Shown in pieces: positions 46,431 to 56,835 of a stretch of DNA of 64,000 nt (positions are counted from its first letter, which is position 1; each line of letters begins with the position of its first letter). Source of the DNA: Pseudoalteromonas espejiana DSM 9414. Lineage in GTDB: Bacteria > Pseudomonadota > Gammaproteobacteria > Enterobacterales > Alteromonadaceae. The notes beneath the pieces were generated by a model. It ran no database searches, was not told the DNA's origin, and saw only the letters and a program-made list of their open reading frames with translations. The stretch lies in contig NZ_CP011028.1 of assembly GCF_002221525.1 (NCBI RefSeq), forward strand, positions 1,933,001-1,997,000, given 5' to 3'. Both the position numbers and the translations under genes were made by a program.

Positions 46431-49250
46431 TTATCCTTTATTTTGTATAGTAAGCGCGTCTGCAACGAGCGCTTGTTGTTCTTTAGTATGTACTGACATG
46501 TAACCACACGCTGGTGATGCTGACGCTTTACGACCTGCGTAAGTTAATTTAGCACCTTGTGGGATTGCATCAATAAAGTGATGTTGTGAACAATACCATG
46601 CACCTTGGTTTTGTGGCTCTTCCTGACACCAAACAAAATCAGTAACGTGTTGGTAACGTTCCATAATCGTGTCCATTTCTGCATGTGGGAACGGGTATAA
46701 TTGTTCAACACGTACAATAGCAACGTTATCTTGCTCAAGTTTACGGCGCTCTTGTAATAGCTCGTAGTAAACTTTACCACTACAAAATACCACGCGTTCT
46801 ACTTTCTCAGGGTTAATATCATCGATTTCGTCGATCATATTATGGAAAACACCTTCAGAAAGCTCTTCAAGCGAAGATACAGCAAGTGGGTGACGAAGTA
46901 ATGATTTTGGAGTCATTACAATCAGTGGACGACGAAGTGGTCTAACTGATTGACGACGAAGCATTGCATATACTTGTGCAGGTGTTGAAGGAACACATAC
47001 TTGCATATTATGATCGGCACAAAGCTGTAAAAAGCGCTCTAAGCGTGCTGAGCTATGCTCAGGACCTTGGCCTTCATAACCATGTGGTAGCAAACACGTT
47101 AAGCCACATAAGCGACCCCACTTTTGCTCACCAGAACTTAAAAACTGGTCAAATACCACTTGTGCACCATTTGCGAAGTCACCAAACTGGGCTTCCCAAA
47201 GTACTAATGATGTAGGCTCTGCAGTGGCATAACCGTACTCAAAAGCAAGTACTGCTTCTTCAGACAATACAGAATCGAAAACTTCAAACGTACCTTGTTC
47301 TTCACTTAAATTTTGAAGAGGTAGGTAAGTAGAGCCATCTGCCTGGCTGTGAACTACAGCGTGACGGTGGAAGAAAGTACCACGGCCAGAATCTTGACCT
47401 GTAAGGCGAATATCTGTGCCTTCAGATGCAATTGTTGCATAAGCTAATGTTTCAGCCATACCCCAATCAAGTGGTTTTTCACCGTTTGCCATCAATTTAC
47501 GGTCATCGTAAATCTTTTTAACACGCGATTGTGCTTTGTACTGCTCAGGGTATTGTGCAACTTTTTCGCCAAGCGCTTTTAATTGCTCAACGGGTACGCT
47601 TGCATCGTAATCAACGCTCCACTCATGGCCAACATATTTTGCCCAATCTGAAGAGTGTGATGTTTCTGGCTGAATTTCTTCAACAACACAATTACCATCA
47701 TCTAAGCCATTACGGTAGTCATCGGCTAGTGCTTTAATTTCACTTTCAGTGAATGAGCCTTCAGACATAAGTTGATCTGCGTATATTAAACGCGGAACCG
47801 CATGTTTTTTAATTTTTTGGTACATAAGAGGCTGTGTTGCGTTAGGCTCATCAGCTTCATTGTGACCATGGCGACGGTAACATACTAAATCGATTACTAC
47901 GTCACGTTTAAACTGGTTTCTAAAATCAAGTGCTAGTTGTGTAACAAACGCAACAGCCTCTGGATCGTCAGAATTAACATGGAAGATAGGCGACTGAACC
48001 ATTTTTGCAATGTCAGTACAGTAATCTGTAGAACGTACGTCGTCTTGTTTTGATGTAGTAAAACCAACTTGGTTGTTTACAACAATACGAATACTACCAC
48101 CACATGAGAAGGCGTTGGTTTGTGACAAGTTAAATGTTTCTTGTACAACACCTTGGCCAGTAATAGCCGAGTCGCCGTGGATAGTGATTGGAAGTGCTTT
48201 GCTACCAGAGCTATCACCTAAACGGTCCAAACGTGCTCTTACTGAGCCCATAACTACTGGATTAACAATTTCTAGGTGAGATGGGTTAAACGCAAGCGCC
48301 ATATGTACATTGCCACCTTTGGTAGCAAAGTCAGATGAGTAACCCATGTGGTATTTAACATCACCTGAACTTAATGTTTCTTTATGTTTACCAGCAAACT
48401 CATCAAATAATTCTGATGGATTTTTACCTAAAACATTAACAAGCACATTTAAGCGACCACGGTGAGCCATACCAATAACAGCTTCTTTTTGCCCGCTTTC
48501 GCCAGCACGGTGGATAAGTTCTTTAAGCATAGGAACCAACGCATCACCACCTTCCAGTGAGAAACGTTTAGCACCAGGGAACTTTGCACCTAAATATTTT
48601 TCAAGACCATCTGCTGCGGTTAATCCTTTAAGGATACGCAGTTTTTCTTCTTTAGAAAAAGTTGGTCGTGATTGAACAGACTCTAAACGCTGTTGTAACC
48701 AACGTTTTTCTTCTGTTGATGTGATGTGCATATACTCAGCGCCAATAGAACCACAATATGTGGTTTTAAGTGCTTGGTATAGTTCACCTAAAGGCATAGT
48801 ATCGCGGCCTACGGCAAACGATCCTACGTTAAATTCGCGGTCAAAATCAGCTTTAGATAGGTCGTGGTATTCTAGCTCTAAATCTCGAACACGCTCTCTC
48901 TCCCAAATGCCTAGTGGATCTAGGTTAGCATTTTGGTGTCCTCGAAAGCGGAAAGCATTAATAAGTTGTAGTACTTTAACCTGTTTAAGGTCACCGCCAC
49001 TACCCTCTGCTACCACTACTTCTCTATGCTTGTTTTTTGCAAGCGCCGCAAACTGTGAACGAACTTCTGAATGTTTTACTTCAACATCCACACCATCTAC
49101 TTTTGGTAGTTGTTCGAACACTTCTCGCCATTCTTCTGGCACAGAAGTCGCATCATCTAAATACGCTTCATAAAGCTCTTCTACATAAGCAACGTTACCG
49201 CCGTTTAAATGTGAAGATTCTAGCCATGCCTTCATCACACCTTCGTGCAT
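46431..49250 (-). CDS. sucA: 2-oxoglutarate dehydrogenase E1
   Basis: 939 residues (E. coli 933), thiamine-diphosphate-dependent decarboxylase of the 2-oxoglutarate dehydrogenase complex. Its N-terminus MHEGVMKAWLESSHLNGGN aligns in register with E. coli MQNSALKAWLDSS, supporting ATG 49250 over the internal ATG at 49235. HGDSAITGQGVVQETFNLSQ carries the TPP Mg2+ loop region, and MAHRGRLNVLVNVLGK and the C-terminal transketolase domain (EAVLAFEYGYATAEPTSLVLWEAQFGDFANGAQV, in pieces) are conserved. It follows sdhB by 89 bases containing a stable hairpin, so it is likely transcribed from the sdh promoter. Confidence 0.97.
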   Translation of the reverse strand: MHEGVMKAWLESSHLNGGNVAYVEELYEAYLDDATSVPEEWREVFEQLPKVDGVDVEVKHSEVRSQFAALAKNKHREVVVAEGSGGDLKQVKVLQLINAFRFRGHQNANLDPLGIWERERVRDLELEYHDLSKADFDREFNVGSFAVGRDTMPLGELYQALKTTYCGSIGAEYMHITSTEEKRWLQQRLESVQSRPTFSKEEKLRILKGLTAADGLEKYLGAKFPGAKRFSLEGGDALVPMLKELIHRAGESGQKEAVIGMAHRGRLNVLVNVLGKNPSELFDEFAGKHKETLSSGDVKYHMGYSSDFATKGGNVHMALAFNPSHLEIVNPVVMGSVRARLDRLGDSSGSKALPITIHGDSAITGQGVVQETFNLSQTNAFSCGGSIRIVVNNQVGFTTSKQDDVRSTDYCTDIAKMVQSPIFHVNSDDPEAVAFVTQLALDFRNQFKRDVVIDLVCYRRHGHNEADEPNATQPLMYQKIKKHAVPRLIYADQLMSEGSFTESEIKALADDYRNGLDDGNCVVEEIQPETSHSSDWAKYVGHEWSVDYDASVPVEQLKALGEKVAQYPEQYKAQSRVKKIYDDRKLMANGEKPLDWGMAETLAYATIASEGTDIRLTGQDSGRGTFFHRHAVVHSQADGSTYLPLQNLSEEQGTFEVFDSVLSEEAVLAFEYGYATAEPTSLVLWEAQFGDFANGAQVVFDQFLSSGEQKWGRLCGLTCLLPHGYEGQGPEHSSARLERFLQLCADHNMQVCVPSTPAQVYAMLRRQSVRPLRRPLIVMTPKSLLRHPLAVSSLEELSEGVFHNMIDEIDDINPEKVERVVFCSGKVYYELLQERRKLEQDNVAIVRVEQLYPFPHAEMDTIMERYQHVTDFVWCQEEPQNQGAWYCSQHHFIDAIPQGAKLTYAGRKASASPACGYMSVHTKEQQALVADALTIQNKG

Positions 49251-49295
49251 TTATAAGCCCTTTTCTTTAGCGCAGAAATTAATAGTTGTCATAAC

Positions 49296-49325
49296 AAGAT
49301 GGCTAATAAAAATATTAGCCATCTT
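49296..49325. promoter_or_regulatory. Stable hairpin between sdhB and sucA
   Basis: Perfect 12-base stem AAGATGGCTAAT / ATTAGCCATCTT with a 6-base loop. On the minus strand it is followed by GTTATGAC, not a T-run, so it is not a normal terminator. It may be an mRNA processing or stability element that adjusts sdh versus suc output. Confidence 0.5.
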
Positions 49326-49339
49326 ACGTTACTAAGTGA

Positions 49340-50056
49340 TTAAACCGCGCGGTTTAATAACATAGATTTAATTTGTCCAATTGCTTTGGTCGGGTTAAGA
49401 CCCTTAGGACAAACGCTAACACAGTTCATGATACTGTGGCAACGGAACACACTGAATGCATCGTCTAGGTCTGCTAAACGTTCTTCAGTTGCCGTATCAC
49501 GGCTATCAGCCAAGAAACGGTAAGCATGAAGAAGGCCTGCTGGACCAATGAACTTGTCTGGATTCCACCAGAACGAAGGACACGATGTCGAACAACATGC
49601 ACATAAAATACACTCGTAAAGCCCATCTAATTTGTCACGTTCTTCAATTGACTGAAGACGCTCACCAGCCGCTGGCTGATCATTAATTAGGTATGGTTTA
49701 ACTTTTTCGTACTGAGTGTAGAACTGACTCATGTCAATAACAAGGTCACGTACCACAGGTAAACCTGGTAAAGGACGAATTACAATTGTACCCTTGCCGC
49801 CTTTTTGCAGCGTAGATAGCGGCGTAATACACGCTAAACCATTTTTACCATTCATGTTAACGCCATCAGAGCCACACACGCCTTCACGGCATGAACGACG
49901 GAATGATAATGTTGGATCTTGCTCTTTTAAAAGTAAAAGTGCATCCAATACCATCATGTCCTGACCTTCCTCTGTTTGCAAAGTATATTCTTGCATACGA
50001 GGTGCGTTATCAACATCCGGATTGTAACGATAAACTGAAAATTGTACTTGTGCCAT
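49340..50056 (-). CDS. sdhB: Succinate dehydrogenase iron-sulfur subunit
   Basis: 238 residues (E. coli 238). It passes electrons from FAD to ubiquinone through three clusters. 2Fe-2S ligands are in [22 protein letters not shown], 4Fe-4S in [17 protein letters not shown] and 3Fe-4S/4Fe-4S in [17 protein letters not shown]. The quinone-site Trp is in the WWNPDKF segment. AGGAG precedes ATG 50056 and the longer frame to 50101 is rejected. Ten bases after sdhA in the operon. Confidence 0.97.
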   Translation of the reverse strand: MAQVQFSVYRYNPDVDNAPRMQEYTLQTEEGQDMMVLDALLLLKEQDPTLSFRRSCREGVCGSDGVNMNGKNGLACITPLSTLQKGGKGTIVIRPLPGLPVVRDLVIDMSQFYTQYEKVKPYLINDQPAAGERLQSIEERDKLDGLYECILCACCSTSCPSFWWNPDKFIGPAGLLHAYRFLADSRDTATEERLADLDDAFSVFRCHSIMNCVSVCPKGLNPTKAIGQIKSMLLNRAV

Positions 50057-50066
50057 CGTCTCGCTC

Positions 50067-51839
50067 CTAGTAGGTACGTGCTTTAGGTGGGAACGCTTCA
50101 CGCGTCTTAGGCGCGTAGTTTACTTCACGCTTGCTCATTTCATCTGTTACCGGATTAAATACTGAGTGACATAACCAGTTTTCGTCATCACGATCTGGGT
50201 AGTCAAAGCGAGAATGTGCACCACGGCTTTCAGTACGGAAGTTTGCAGCTACTGCAGTTGAGTAAGCTGTTTCCATTAAGTTGTCTAGTTCAAGACATTC
50301 GATACGCTGCGTGTTGAAGTCTGATGATTTATCATCAAGACGTGCATGCTGCAGACGTTCACGAATTTCTTTAAGCTCTTTAAGACCTGTAGCCATAGAG
50401 TCACCTTCACGGAATACCGAGAAGTTAAGCTGCATGCATTGTTGTAGGTCTTTTTTGATTTGAACTGGATCTTCACCCTGGCCAGCCGTTGAATTTTCCC
50501 AACGGTTAAAGCGAGCAAGTGACGCATCAATATCAGATGCTGACGGTGCTTTAGTAATTTCAACTTCATTAAGGTATTTACCTAAGAAGTTACCAGCCGC
50601 ACGGCCAAATACAACTAAATCAAGTAGTGAGTTACCACCTAGACGGTTTGCACCGTGTACAGATACACATGCAATTTCACCAACAGCAAATAAGCCTTCA
50701 ACTACTTTTTCGTTACCGTTGGCATCGATTTGTAGCGCTTGACCATTTACGTTTGTAGGAACACCACCCATCATGTAATGACAAGTTGGTATTACTGGAA
50801 TTGGCTCTTTTGCAGGGTCAACGTGTGCAAATGTTTTAGCAAGGTCACATACACCTGGAAGACGTAGATTAAGCGTTTCTTCACCTAAGTGGTCAAGTTT
50901 AAGCTTAAGGTGAGGACCCCAAGGACCATCACAACCACGACCTTCACGGATTTCAGTCATCATTGAACGTGCAACAACATCACGAGACGCTAAGTCTTTT
51001 GCGTTTGGTGCATAACGTTCCATGAAGCGCTCGCCATCTTTATTTAAAAGATAACCACCTTCACCACGACAACCTTCAGTTACAAGTGTACCTGCACCCG
51101 CTATACCCGTTGGGTGGAACTGCCACATTTCCATATCTTGCATAGCAACACCAGCACGGGCTGCCATACCAACGCCATCACCAGTATTAATGTGTGCGTT
51201 AGTAGTTGAGGCAAAAATACGCCCTGCACCACCAGTTGCAAGAACAACAGCTTTTGATTTGAAGAAAGTGATCTCACCTGTTTCAATCTCAATTGCAGTA
51301 CAACCTACTACATCACCGTTATCGTTTTTAACTAAATCAAGTGCATACCACTCAGAGAATACATTTGTTTGGTTTTTAACGTTTTGTTGGTAAAGAAGGT
51401 GTAATAAAGCGTGACCAGTACGGTCAGCTGCAGCTGCTGTACGAGCGGCTTGCTCACCACCAAAGTTTTTCGATTGACCACCGAAAGGACGTTGGTAAAC
51501 ACGGCCATTTTCAAAACGAGAAAATGGTAAACCCATGTTTTCTAATTCAGTAATAGCTTCTGGGCCAGTTTGACACATGTATTCAATAGCGTCTTGGTCA
51601 CCGATAAAATCGGAACCTTTAACGGTATCGTACATATGCCATTCCCAGTTATCTTCGTGTGAATTACCAAGCGCTACTGTAATACCACCCTGTGCTGATA
51701 CAGTGTGTGAGCGTGTTGGGAATACTTTAGATATTAATGCACACGTTTTGCCAGATTCAGTAATGGCAAGAGCGGCGCGCATACCTGCACCACCTGCACC
51801 AATTACTACGGCGTCAAATTCACGAACAGAATATTTCAC
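50067..51839 (-). CDS. sdhA: Succinate dehydrogenase flavoprotein subunit
   Basis: 590 residues (E. coli 588). FAD-binding [20 protein letters not shown], the histidine for covalent FAD attachment in [16 protein letters not shown], active-site region GRAYFHPTG-type segments (here [23 protein letters not shown]), catalytic Arg near [12 protein letters not shown], and [23 protein letters not shown]. It oxidises succinate to fumarate. Its stop directly abuts sdhD (one base), indicating a compact operon. Confidence 0.97.
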   Translation of the reverse strand: MKYSVREFDAVVIGAGGAGMRAALAITESGKTCALISKVFPTRSHTVSAQGGITVALGNSHEDNWEWHMYDTVKGSDFIGDQDAIEYMCQTGPEAITELENMGLPFSRFENGRVYQRPFGGQSKNFGGEQAARTAAAADRTGHALLHLLYQQNVKNQTNVFSEWYALDLVKNDNGDVVGCTAIEIETGEITFFKSKAVVLATGGAGRIFASTTNAHINTGDGVGMAARAGVAMQDMEMWQFHPTGIAGAGTLVTEGCRGEGGYLLNKDGERFMERYAPNAKDLASRDVVARSMMTEIREGRGCDGPWGPHLKLKLDHLGEETLNLRLPGVCDLAKTFAHVDPAKEPIPVIPTCHYMMGGVPTNVNGQALQIDANGNEKVVEGLFAVGEIACVSVHGANRLGGNSLLDLVVFGRAAGNFLGKYLNEVEITKAPSASDIDASLARFNRWENSTAGQGEDPVQIKKDLQQCMQLNFSVFREGDSMATGLKELKEIRERLQHARLDDKSSDFNTQRIECLELDNLMETAYSTAVAANFRTESRGAHSRFDYPDRDDENWLCHSVFNPVTDEMSKREVNYAPKTREAFPPKARTY

Positions 51840-52187
51840 TTAAACACCCCATAAAACGATTAGACCAATAGCTACGTAAGCAACGGCCATCAGGTTTAAT
51901 ACAAAGCCTAAAACAGCGCGTAGTTTAGCGTTTTTAACGTAGTCCGTTAAAACTTGCCAAAGGCCAATGCGGGTATGAACCATCATGCAAACTAGGGTAA
52001 TTAAGGTAAAACCCTTCATTGCTAAATTAGAGAAGAGGCCTGTCCAGGCTTCGAAAGTGACTTCTGGCGTTGCTAAAAAATAGCCAATAATAAAAATCGC
52101 GTATGCGGTAATTACTAGTGCCGTGGTACGTAAAGATACGAAATCTTGTACACCATCACGTTTAAGAGTTGCTTGATTTAAGACCAT
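51840..52187 (-). CDS. sdhD: Succinate dehydrogenase membrane anchor subunit D
   Basis: 115 residues, the same as E. coli SdhD. Three transmembrane helices (about 19-38, 57-77 and 89-112) and the heme-b axial His in MMVHTRIGLWQVLTDYV, followed by the quinone-site Tyr-equivalent region. It forms the membrane anchor with SdhC. Start ATG 52187 has AGGGG seven bases upstream within the end of sdhC; the GTG at 52193 is less likely. It overlaps sdhC by 10 bases. Confidence 0.93.
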   Translation of the reverse strand: MVLNQATLKRDGVQDFVSLRTTALVITAYAIFIIGYFLATPEVTFEAWTGLFSNLAMKGFTLITLVCMMVHTRIGLWQVLTDYVKNAKLRAVLGFVLNLMAVAYVAIGLIVLWGV

Positions 52188-52555
52188 ATCCACACCCCTG
52201 CCAATACGGCAAATACAACGCCAAGTGCCATTGCAATTTTAGCGCTAAGGTTACCTGATTCAAGTTCTTCCCAGTGGCCCATATCCATAATGATGTGACG
52301 GATACCACCAATAAGGTGATAACCCAATACAGAAAGTGTGCCCCAAGCTATGAATTTGGCAATGAATCCGCTAAACAGACCCTTGACGAATTCAAAACCT
52401 TCAGCTGAAGAAAGAGACTCAGACCAAGCCCAAATGACAAACGTTAAAGCAAAAAATAATGCAACACCGGTGACGCGGTGAAAAATTGATGCTTTAGCCG
52501 TTGCCGGCATAGATATAGTTGTTAGATCTAGATTTACAGGTCTTTGCTTTTTCAC
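52178..52555 (-). CDS. sdhC: Succinate dehydrogenase cytochrome b556 subunit
   Basis: 125 residues (E. coli 129). KKQRPVNLDLTTISMPATAKASIFHRVTGVALF is the family opening, with the quinone-binding Ser and Arg in SIFHRVTG. The heme-b axial His is in YHLIGGIRHIIMDMG. Three transmembrane helices are evident. The start is GTG (52555) with a weak upstream GGGCAAG, perhaps limiting translation. First gene of the leftward TCA operon. A leader of about 170 bases separates it from its predicted promoter. Confidence 0.95.
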   Translation of the reverse strand: MKKQRPVNLDLTTISMPATAKASIFHRVTGVALFFALTFVIWAWSESLSSAEGFEFVKGLFSGFIAKFIAWGTLSVLGYHLIGGIRHIIMDMGHWEELESGNLSAKIAMALGVVFAVLAGVWIWS

Positions 52556-52733
52556 AGTTACTTGCCCATCTTGCCCACAGTGGAGCTCATCTACTTGTTT
52601 TTCTAAAACCCACCAAAATTTCTGGTGGAACTATCAAAGTAAACGTGTCAATACAGCAAAAGTTCACAAAACTGCAAAAATTACGCTGTAAAAATATGTT
52701 TACCTAAATACAAAGCGGTTTGAAACCTCCGAT

Positions 52734-52762
52734 AGTATATATACCCAAAGGTTGTTTTACAA
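52734..52762 (-). promoter_or_regulatory. Predicted sdh operon promoter
   Basis: On the minus strand, -35 TTGTAA (52762-52757), a 17-base spacer and -10 TATACT (52739-52734). Predicted start near 52727. Sequence-based only. Confidence 0.55.
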
Positions 52763-52860
52763 TTCTTGTTTAGTTAGAGACGTTTGCGAATTAGCCAATA
52801 GTATAATATTTAATTAATACCGAATATTTATTATACATATATGCATAATGTTTATAAAAA

Positions 52861-52890
52861 TTGACTTTATACCCCTCTTTCACGTTAAAA
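52861..52890 (+). promoter_or_regulatory. Predicted gltA promoter
   Basis: -35 TTGACT (52861-52866), 18-base spacer and -10 TTAAAA (52885-52890). It lies about 80 bases before gltA. Sequence-based only. Confidence 0.45.
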
Positions 52891-52970
52891 TGCGAAGATG
52901 TGCTTAAAACAAGATTTCAGAACTTTAAAATCTAAAAATCAGAATAGATATCTTAATAGGAGATACATAG

Positions 52971-54257
52971 ATGGCAGATAAAAAAGCCACAGTCCAAATT
53001 GATGGGCTAGATCCAATCGAACTTCCAATTTATCAAGGCACTGCTGGCCAAGATGTAATCGACGTACGTACGCTCGGTTCACATGGTCACTTTACTTATG
53101 ACCCAGGTTTCATGTCGACTGGTTCTTGTGAATCTGCAATCACCTACATTGATGGTGGTAAAGGTGTATTACTTCACCGCGGTTACCCAATTGAGCAATT
53201 AGCTGAAGACTCTAACTACATCGAGCTTTGTTACTTACTATTAAATGGTGAGTTACCAACTAAAGAGCAATACGATTCGTTTGCAAAAGAAATCACGCAT
53301 AACACTATGCTTGACGAAAAAATTGCTAACTTTTTCCAAGGTTTCCGTTTCGACGCTCACCCAATGGCAATGCTATGTGGCGTAGTAGGTGCATTATCTT
53401 CTTTCTACCATGAAGATCTTGATATCACTGATGCAAACCAACGTAAAACAAGCGCTGTTAAGCTTGTTGCTAAGCTTCCAACAATTGCTGCGATGGCTTA
53501 CAAGACAAACATTGGTCAACCGTTTGTATATCCACGCAACGATTTAAGCTATGCAGAAAACTTCCTACATATGATGTTCTCTGTACCTGCTGAAGAATAT
53601 AAAGTTAACCCAGTGACTGCTAAAGCAATGGATAAAATCTTCATGCTTCATGCAGATCATGAACAAAACGCTTCTACGTCTACAGTACGTTTAGCTGGTT
53701 CATCTGGCGCTAACCCATATGCATGTATCGCTGCGGGTATTGCATCTCTTTGGGGCCCTGCTCACGGCGGTGCAAACGAAGCATGTTTAAACATGTTAGA
53801 AGAGATTGGTTCAGTTGACCGTATTGATGAATACGTAGCAAAAGCGAAAGACAAAGCTGACCCATTCCGCCTTATGGGCTTTGGTCACCGCGTTTACAAA
53901 AACTTCGACCCACGCGCTACAGTAATGCGCCAAACGTGTCACGAAGTTTTAGAAGAGCTTAATATTCAAGATCCACTGCTAGATATTGCAATGAAACTTG
54001 AGCAAATTGCACTTGAAGACCCATACTTTGTTGAGAAGAAACTATACCCTAACGTAGATTTCTATTCAGGTATTATCTTAAAAGCGATTGGTATTCCAAC
54101 AAGCATGTTCACTGTAATCTTTGCAATGGCACGTACTGTTGGTTGGATCACGCATTGGGATGAGATGCTATCTCAACCTGGTCATAAGATCAGCCGCCCA
54201 CGTCAAATGTACACGGGTTACACTCAACGTGACTTCGTATCTACTGACAAGCGCTAA
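52971..54257 (+). CDS. gltA: Citrate synthase (type II, hexameric)
   Basis: 428 residues (E. coli 427), the entry enzyme of the TCA cycle. Catalytic residues lie in [21 protein letters not shown] (His), [15 protein letters not shown] (His) and [16 protein letters not shown] (His, Arg and Asp region). The N-terminal beta domain characteristic of the NADH-sensitive type II enzymes is present ([30 protein letters not shown], in pieces). AGGAGATACATAG provides the ribosome site. Divergent from sdhCDAB, the conserved arrangement; strong terminator follows. Confidence 0.98.
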   Translation: MADKKATVQIDGLDPIELPIYQGTAGQDVIDVRTLGSHGHFTYDPGFMSTGSCESAITYIDGGKGVLLHRGYPIEQLAEDSNYIELCYLLLNGELPTKEQYDSFAKEITHNTMLDEKIANFFQGFRFDAHPMAMLCGVVGALSSFYHEDLDITDANQRKTSAVKLVAKLPTIAAMAYKTNIGQPFVYPRNDLSYAENFLHMMFSVPAEEYKVNPVTAKAMDKIFMLHADHEQNASTSTVRLAGSSGANPYACIAAGIASLWGPAHGGANEACLNMLEEIGSVDRIDEYVAKAKDKADPFRLMGFGHRVYKNFDPRATVMRQTCHEVLEELNIQDPLLDIAMKLEQIALEDPYFVEKKLYPNVDFYSGIILKAIGIPTSMFTVIFAMARTVGWITHWDEMLSQPGHKISRPRQMYTGYTQRDFVSTDKR

Positions 54258-54275
54258 TACGCATTTGTAAGTATT

Positions 54276-54301
54276 AAAAGGCCGCTTTTGCGGCCTTTTT
54301 T
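54276..54301 (+). terminator. Terminator of gltA
   Basis: The stem AAAAGGCCGC / GCGGCCTTTT with a TTTT loop is followed by a T-run. Confidence 0.9.
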
Positions 54302-54371
54302 ATTGCTCAAGCTTGTCAATTTAAATAAACACATTACAATTCCTGCCTAATTTTATAGATGTAGAATAGCC

Positions 54372-55598
54372 ATGCCTGTTTTAGAGTTTGATATAAAAAC
54401 AATACGTAAAGACTTCCCAACTTTAAACCAAAGCGTAAACGGTAACCCGCTCGTTTATTTAGACTCTGGTGCAACATCACAAAAGCCTCAAGCAGTTATA
54501 GATGCCACAACAAAGTTTTATAGCCAAAGCAACGCAAACGTTCACAGAGGGCGCCATGCGTTAAGTGAAGCTGCAACAGCGCAATATGAGCAAGCGCGTG
54601 AAAATATAGCTAATTACTTTCATGTTCAAGCAAATGAAATTGTATGGACAAAAGGCGCTACCGAAGCGCTAAATTTATTAGCATATGGCTTACAAAACCA
54701 ATTAAATCAATCAGACACTATAATAATCACCCCTTTAGAGCATCATGCAAATATCGTCCCTTGGCAAGTTGTCGCACAAAACACTGGGGCTACGTTATCT
54801 GTATTGCCGCTGGAGAAAAACGGGTCATTTAATACTGACAACTGTGTTAAATACATAAAGCAAACTAAAGCTAAAGTGTTATGCATTAGCCAAGCATCAA
54901 ATACATTAGGCAATATTACTGATTTAGCCCCTTTAATAAGCGCCGCAAAAGCAGTTGGCACATTAATTATTGTAGATGGTGCTCAGGGGGCTATGCATTT
55001 ACGACCAAATTTAAAAGCATTAAATTGTGACTTTTACGTATTCTCTGCCCATAAAATGCTTGGCCCAACCGGTGTAGGCGGTTTGTATGGCCGTTATGAA
55101 CTACTAAATACACTAACGCCCTATCAAACTGGGGGCGAAATGATTCAAACAGTTACCTTAGAAAAAAGTACATACCGCAGCGCCCCAGCAAAATTTGAAA
55201 CAGGCACCCCTAATATTGCCGGTGTGATTGGTTTTGCTGCTGCTATTAATTATTTAAGCTCGTTAAATTTTGCGCAATTGCAGCAGCACGAACAAACTGT
55301 ATTTAAGTATGCCGCTAACGAACTGAGTAAAATAGAGGGAATTACTATTTACAGTGACCTTAGTCATAACATTGGTACGTTAAGTTTTAATTATAAAAGC
55401 GAGCACCCTTATGATTTGGCAACTTTGCTTGACGGTTTTGGGGTTGCTGTTCGAAGTGGCCATCATTGTACACAGCCATTAATGGCTCATTTAGGCTTAA
55501 ACGGAACCGTTCGCGCCAGCTTTGCCTTTTATAACACCGTGCAAGATGTTGATATTTTCATCAATTCACTTAAAGAATCGATTGCTCTATTAGACTAA
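54372..55598 (+). CDS. csdA: Cysteine desulfurase CsdA
   Basis: 408 residues, PLP-dependent enzyme taking sulfur from cysteine and passing it to CsdE. PLP-lysine is in FYVFSAHKMLGPTGVGG, a His before it in VDGAQGAMH, and the reactive Cys in VAVRSGHHCTQPLM, the short loop form of group II (SufS/CsdA) desulfurases. CsdE follows in the same operon after 13 bases, favouring CsdA over SufS since no suf genes are present. It precedes the TcdA gene that converges on it; CsdA/CsdE supply that pathway in E. coli. Confidence 0.92.
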   Translation: MPVLEFDIKTIRKDFPTLNQSVNGNPLVYLDSGATSQKPQAVIDATTKFYSQSNANVHRGRHALSEAATAQYEQARENIANYFHVQANEIVWTKGATEALNLLAYGLQNQLNQSDTIIITPLEHHANIVPWQVVAQNTGATLSVLPLEKNGSFNTDNCVKYIKQTKAKVLCISQASNTLGNITDLAPLISAAKAVGTLIIVDGAQGAMHLRPNLKALNCDFYVFSAHKMLGPTGVGGLYGRYELLNTLTPYQTGGEMIQTVTLEKSTYRSAPAKFETGTPNIAGVIGFAAAINYLSSLNFAQLQQHEQTVFKYAANELSKIEGITIYSDLSHNIGTLSFNYKSEHPYDLATLLDGFGVAVRSGHHCTQPLMAHLGLNGTVRASFAFYNTVQDVDIFINSLKESIALLD

Positions 55599-55611
55599 TT
55601 TAGGATAACTC

Positions 55612-56028
55612 ATGACAAATACGTTTAATAACGTAGTAAAACCTATACAAGATGCCGGTGCATGGCAGCAAAAATACCGAGAAATAATGCTATTAGGTAA
55701 AACCCTACCCCCCCTTGCTGAGGTTCTTAAAACTGATGATGCGTTAGTACCGGGTTGCGAAAGTAAAGTATGGATGTTTGTAGATTTTGATAACAACGAA
55801 AATTGCTTAGTTGTTATTGGCGACTCTGATACACGCATAGTAAAAGGGTTACTTGCAATTATACTAGCGCTTTATAATGGCTTAACACCTGAGCAAGTAG
55901 TGAATACAAATGCATACGATGAGTTTGAAAAGCTAGGCTTAATTAAGCACCTTAGCGCTTCTCGCGGTAATGGGATAAAAGCCATGGTAGAAAGAATCCA
56001 AGCCATGGCCAGTGCTAAGCTCAATTAA
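55612..56028 (+). CDS. csdE: Sulfur acceptor protein CsdE (SufE family)
   Basis: 138 residues, SufE-fold. The sulfur-accepting Cys is in DDALVPGCESKVWM. GDSDTRIVKGLLAIILALYNG and ASRGNGIKAMVERIQAMA are family signatures. It takes persulfide from CsdA and, in E. coli, interacts with CsdL/TcdA. It ends three bases from the stop of tcdA on the other strand with no terminator between, so the two converging transcripts should overlap. Confidence 0.93.
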   Translation: MTNTFNNVVKPIQDAGAWQQKYREIMLLGKTLPPLAEVLKTDDALVPGCESKVWMFVDFDNNENCLVVIGDSDTRIVKGLLAIILALYNGLTPEQVVNTNAYDEFEKLGLIKHLSASRGNGIKAMVERIQAMASAKLN

Positions 56029-56031
56029 AAA

Positions 56032-56835
56032 TTATTGAGCTTGCTGTGTGCGTTGTTTTTTATCGAGGTATTTTCTAACGGCTTTTGCAGCGACAAAAAA
56101 ACCAAAGCTACCAGTAATCATCGTTACTGAGCCAAAGCCATTATTACAATCCATATTCATTGTGCCATCTGCATTTTGTTTTGCATGGCACACACTGCCA
56201 TCACTTCCAGGGTAAACAAGCTGCTCAGTAGAGTACACACAATCAATATTAAACTTACGCTTAGGATTATTACTAAAGTTATATTGCTTGCGCAAAATAT
56301 AACGCACTTTAGCAAGAAGTGGATCTTGCGTTGTTTTTGCAACATCACCAAATGTTATTTGGCTCGGATCGGTTTGTCCACCAGCTCCACCGGTTGTAAT
56401 AATCGGCAATTTATTGCGCTTACAGTGCGCTATAAGTGCTGCTTTTTCTTTAACAGCATCAATGCAATCAATTACATAATCAAAGCCTTGAATATGCTCT
56501 TTAATATTATCAAGGGTGATAAAATCATCTACAACTGATACTTCACACTCTGGGTTGATCAGCTCACAACGAGTTTTCATTGCATCTACTTTTGCTTGAC
56601 CAATGCTGCCACTAAGCGCATGTATTTGCCTATTTACATTAGTTGCACAAATATCGTCTAAATCTATAAGTGTAATTTTACCTACACCTGTGCGCGCTAA
56701 TGCCTCAGCAGTCCAGCTGCCCACTCCGCCAATGCCAACAACACAAAAGTGTGCTTGTTGAAGCCAATCAAATTGTTGATTGCCATATAATCGTTTAATA
56801 CCGCCAAAACGGATATCAGTTACATTTTCGCTCAT
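56032..56835 (-). CDS. tcdA: tRNA threonylcarbamoyladenosine dehydratase TcdA (CsdL)
   Basis: 267 residues, E1-like enzyme that uses ATP to cyclise t6A37 to ct6A in tRNA. The nucleotide-binding GIGGVGSWTAEALARTGVG, IDLDDICATNVNRQIHALSGSIGQAKVDAM (in pieces), the catalytic Cys in SVCHAKQNADGTMNMDCNNGFGS and a C-terminal hydrophobic/membrane-like segment (VTMITGSFGFFVAAKAVRKYL) are present. It follows the pseudouridine synthase with no gap in the leftward operon and converges on csdAE, its functional partners. Confidence 0.93.
   Translation of the reverse strand: MSENVTDIRFGGIKRLYGNQQFDWLQQAHFCVVGIGGVGSWTAEALARTGVGKITLIDLDDICATNVNRQIHALSGSIGQAKVDAMKTRCELINPECEVSVVDDFITLDNIKEHIQGFDYVIDCIDAVKEKAALIAHCKRNKLPIITTGGAGGQTDPSQITFGDVAKTTQDPLLAKVRYILRKQYNFSNNPKRKFNIDCVYSTEQLVYPGSDGSVCHAKQNADGTMNMDCNNGFGSVTMITGSFGFFVAAKAVRKYLDKKQRTQQAQ

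Larger units (their letters stand above)
52556..52970. other. Divergent sdh/gltA control region
   Basis: About 415 gene-free AT-rich bases between sdhC and gltA, holding the promoters of both. I see no clean CRP, ArcA or Fur box beyond the promoters listed separately. The long leader of sdhC (about 170 bases) has no obvious riboswitch fold. Confidence 0.6.

Noticed and set aside
48721..49173. Opposite-strand ORF over the sucA 5' end (150 codons)
   Set aside because: Shadow of a strongly conserved gene; low-complexity Ser-rich translation.
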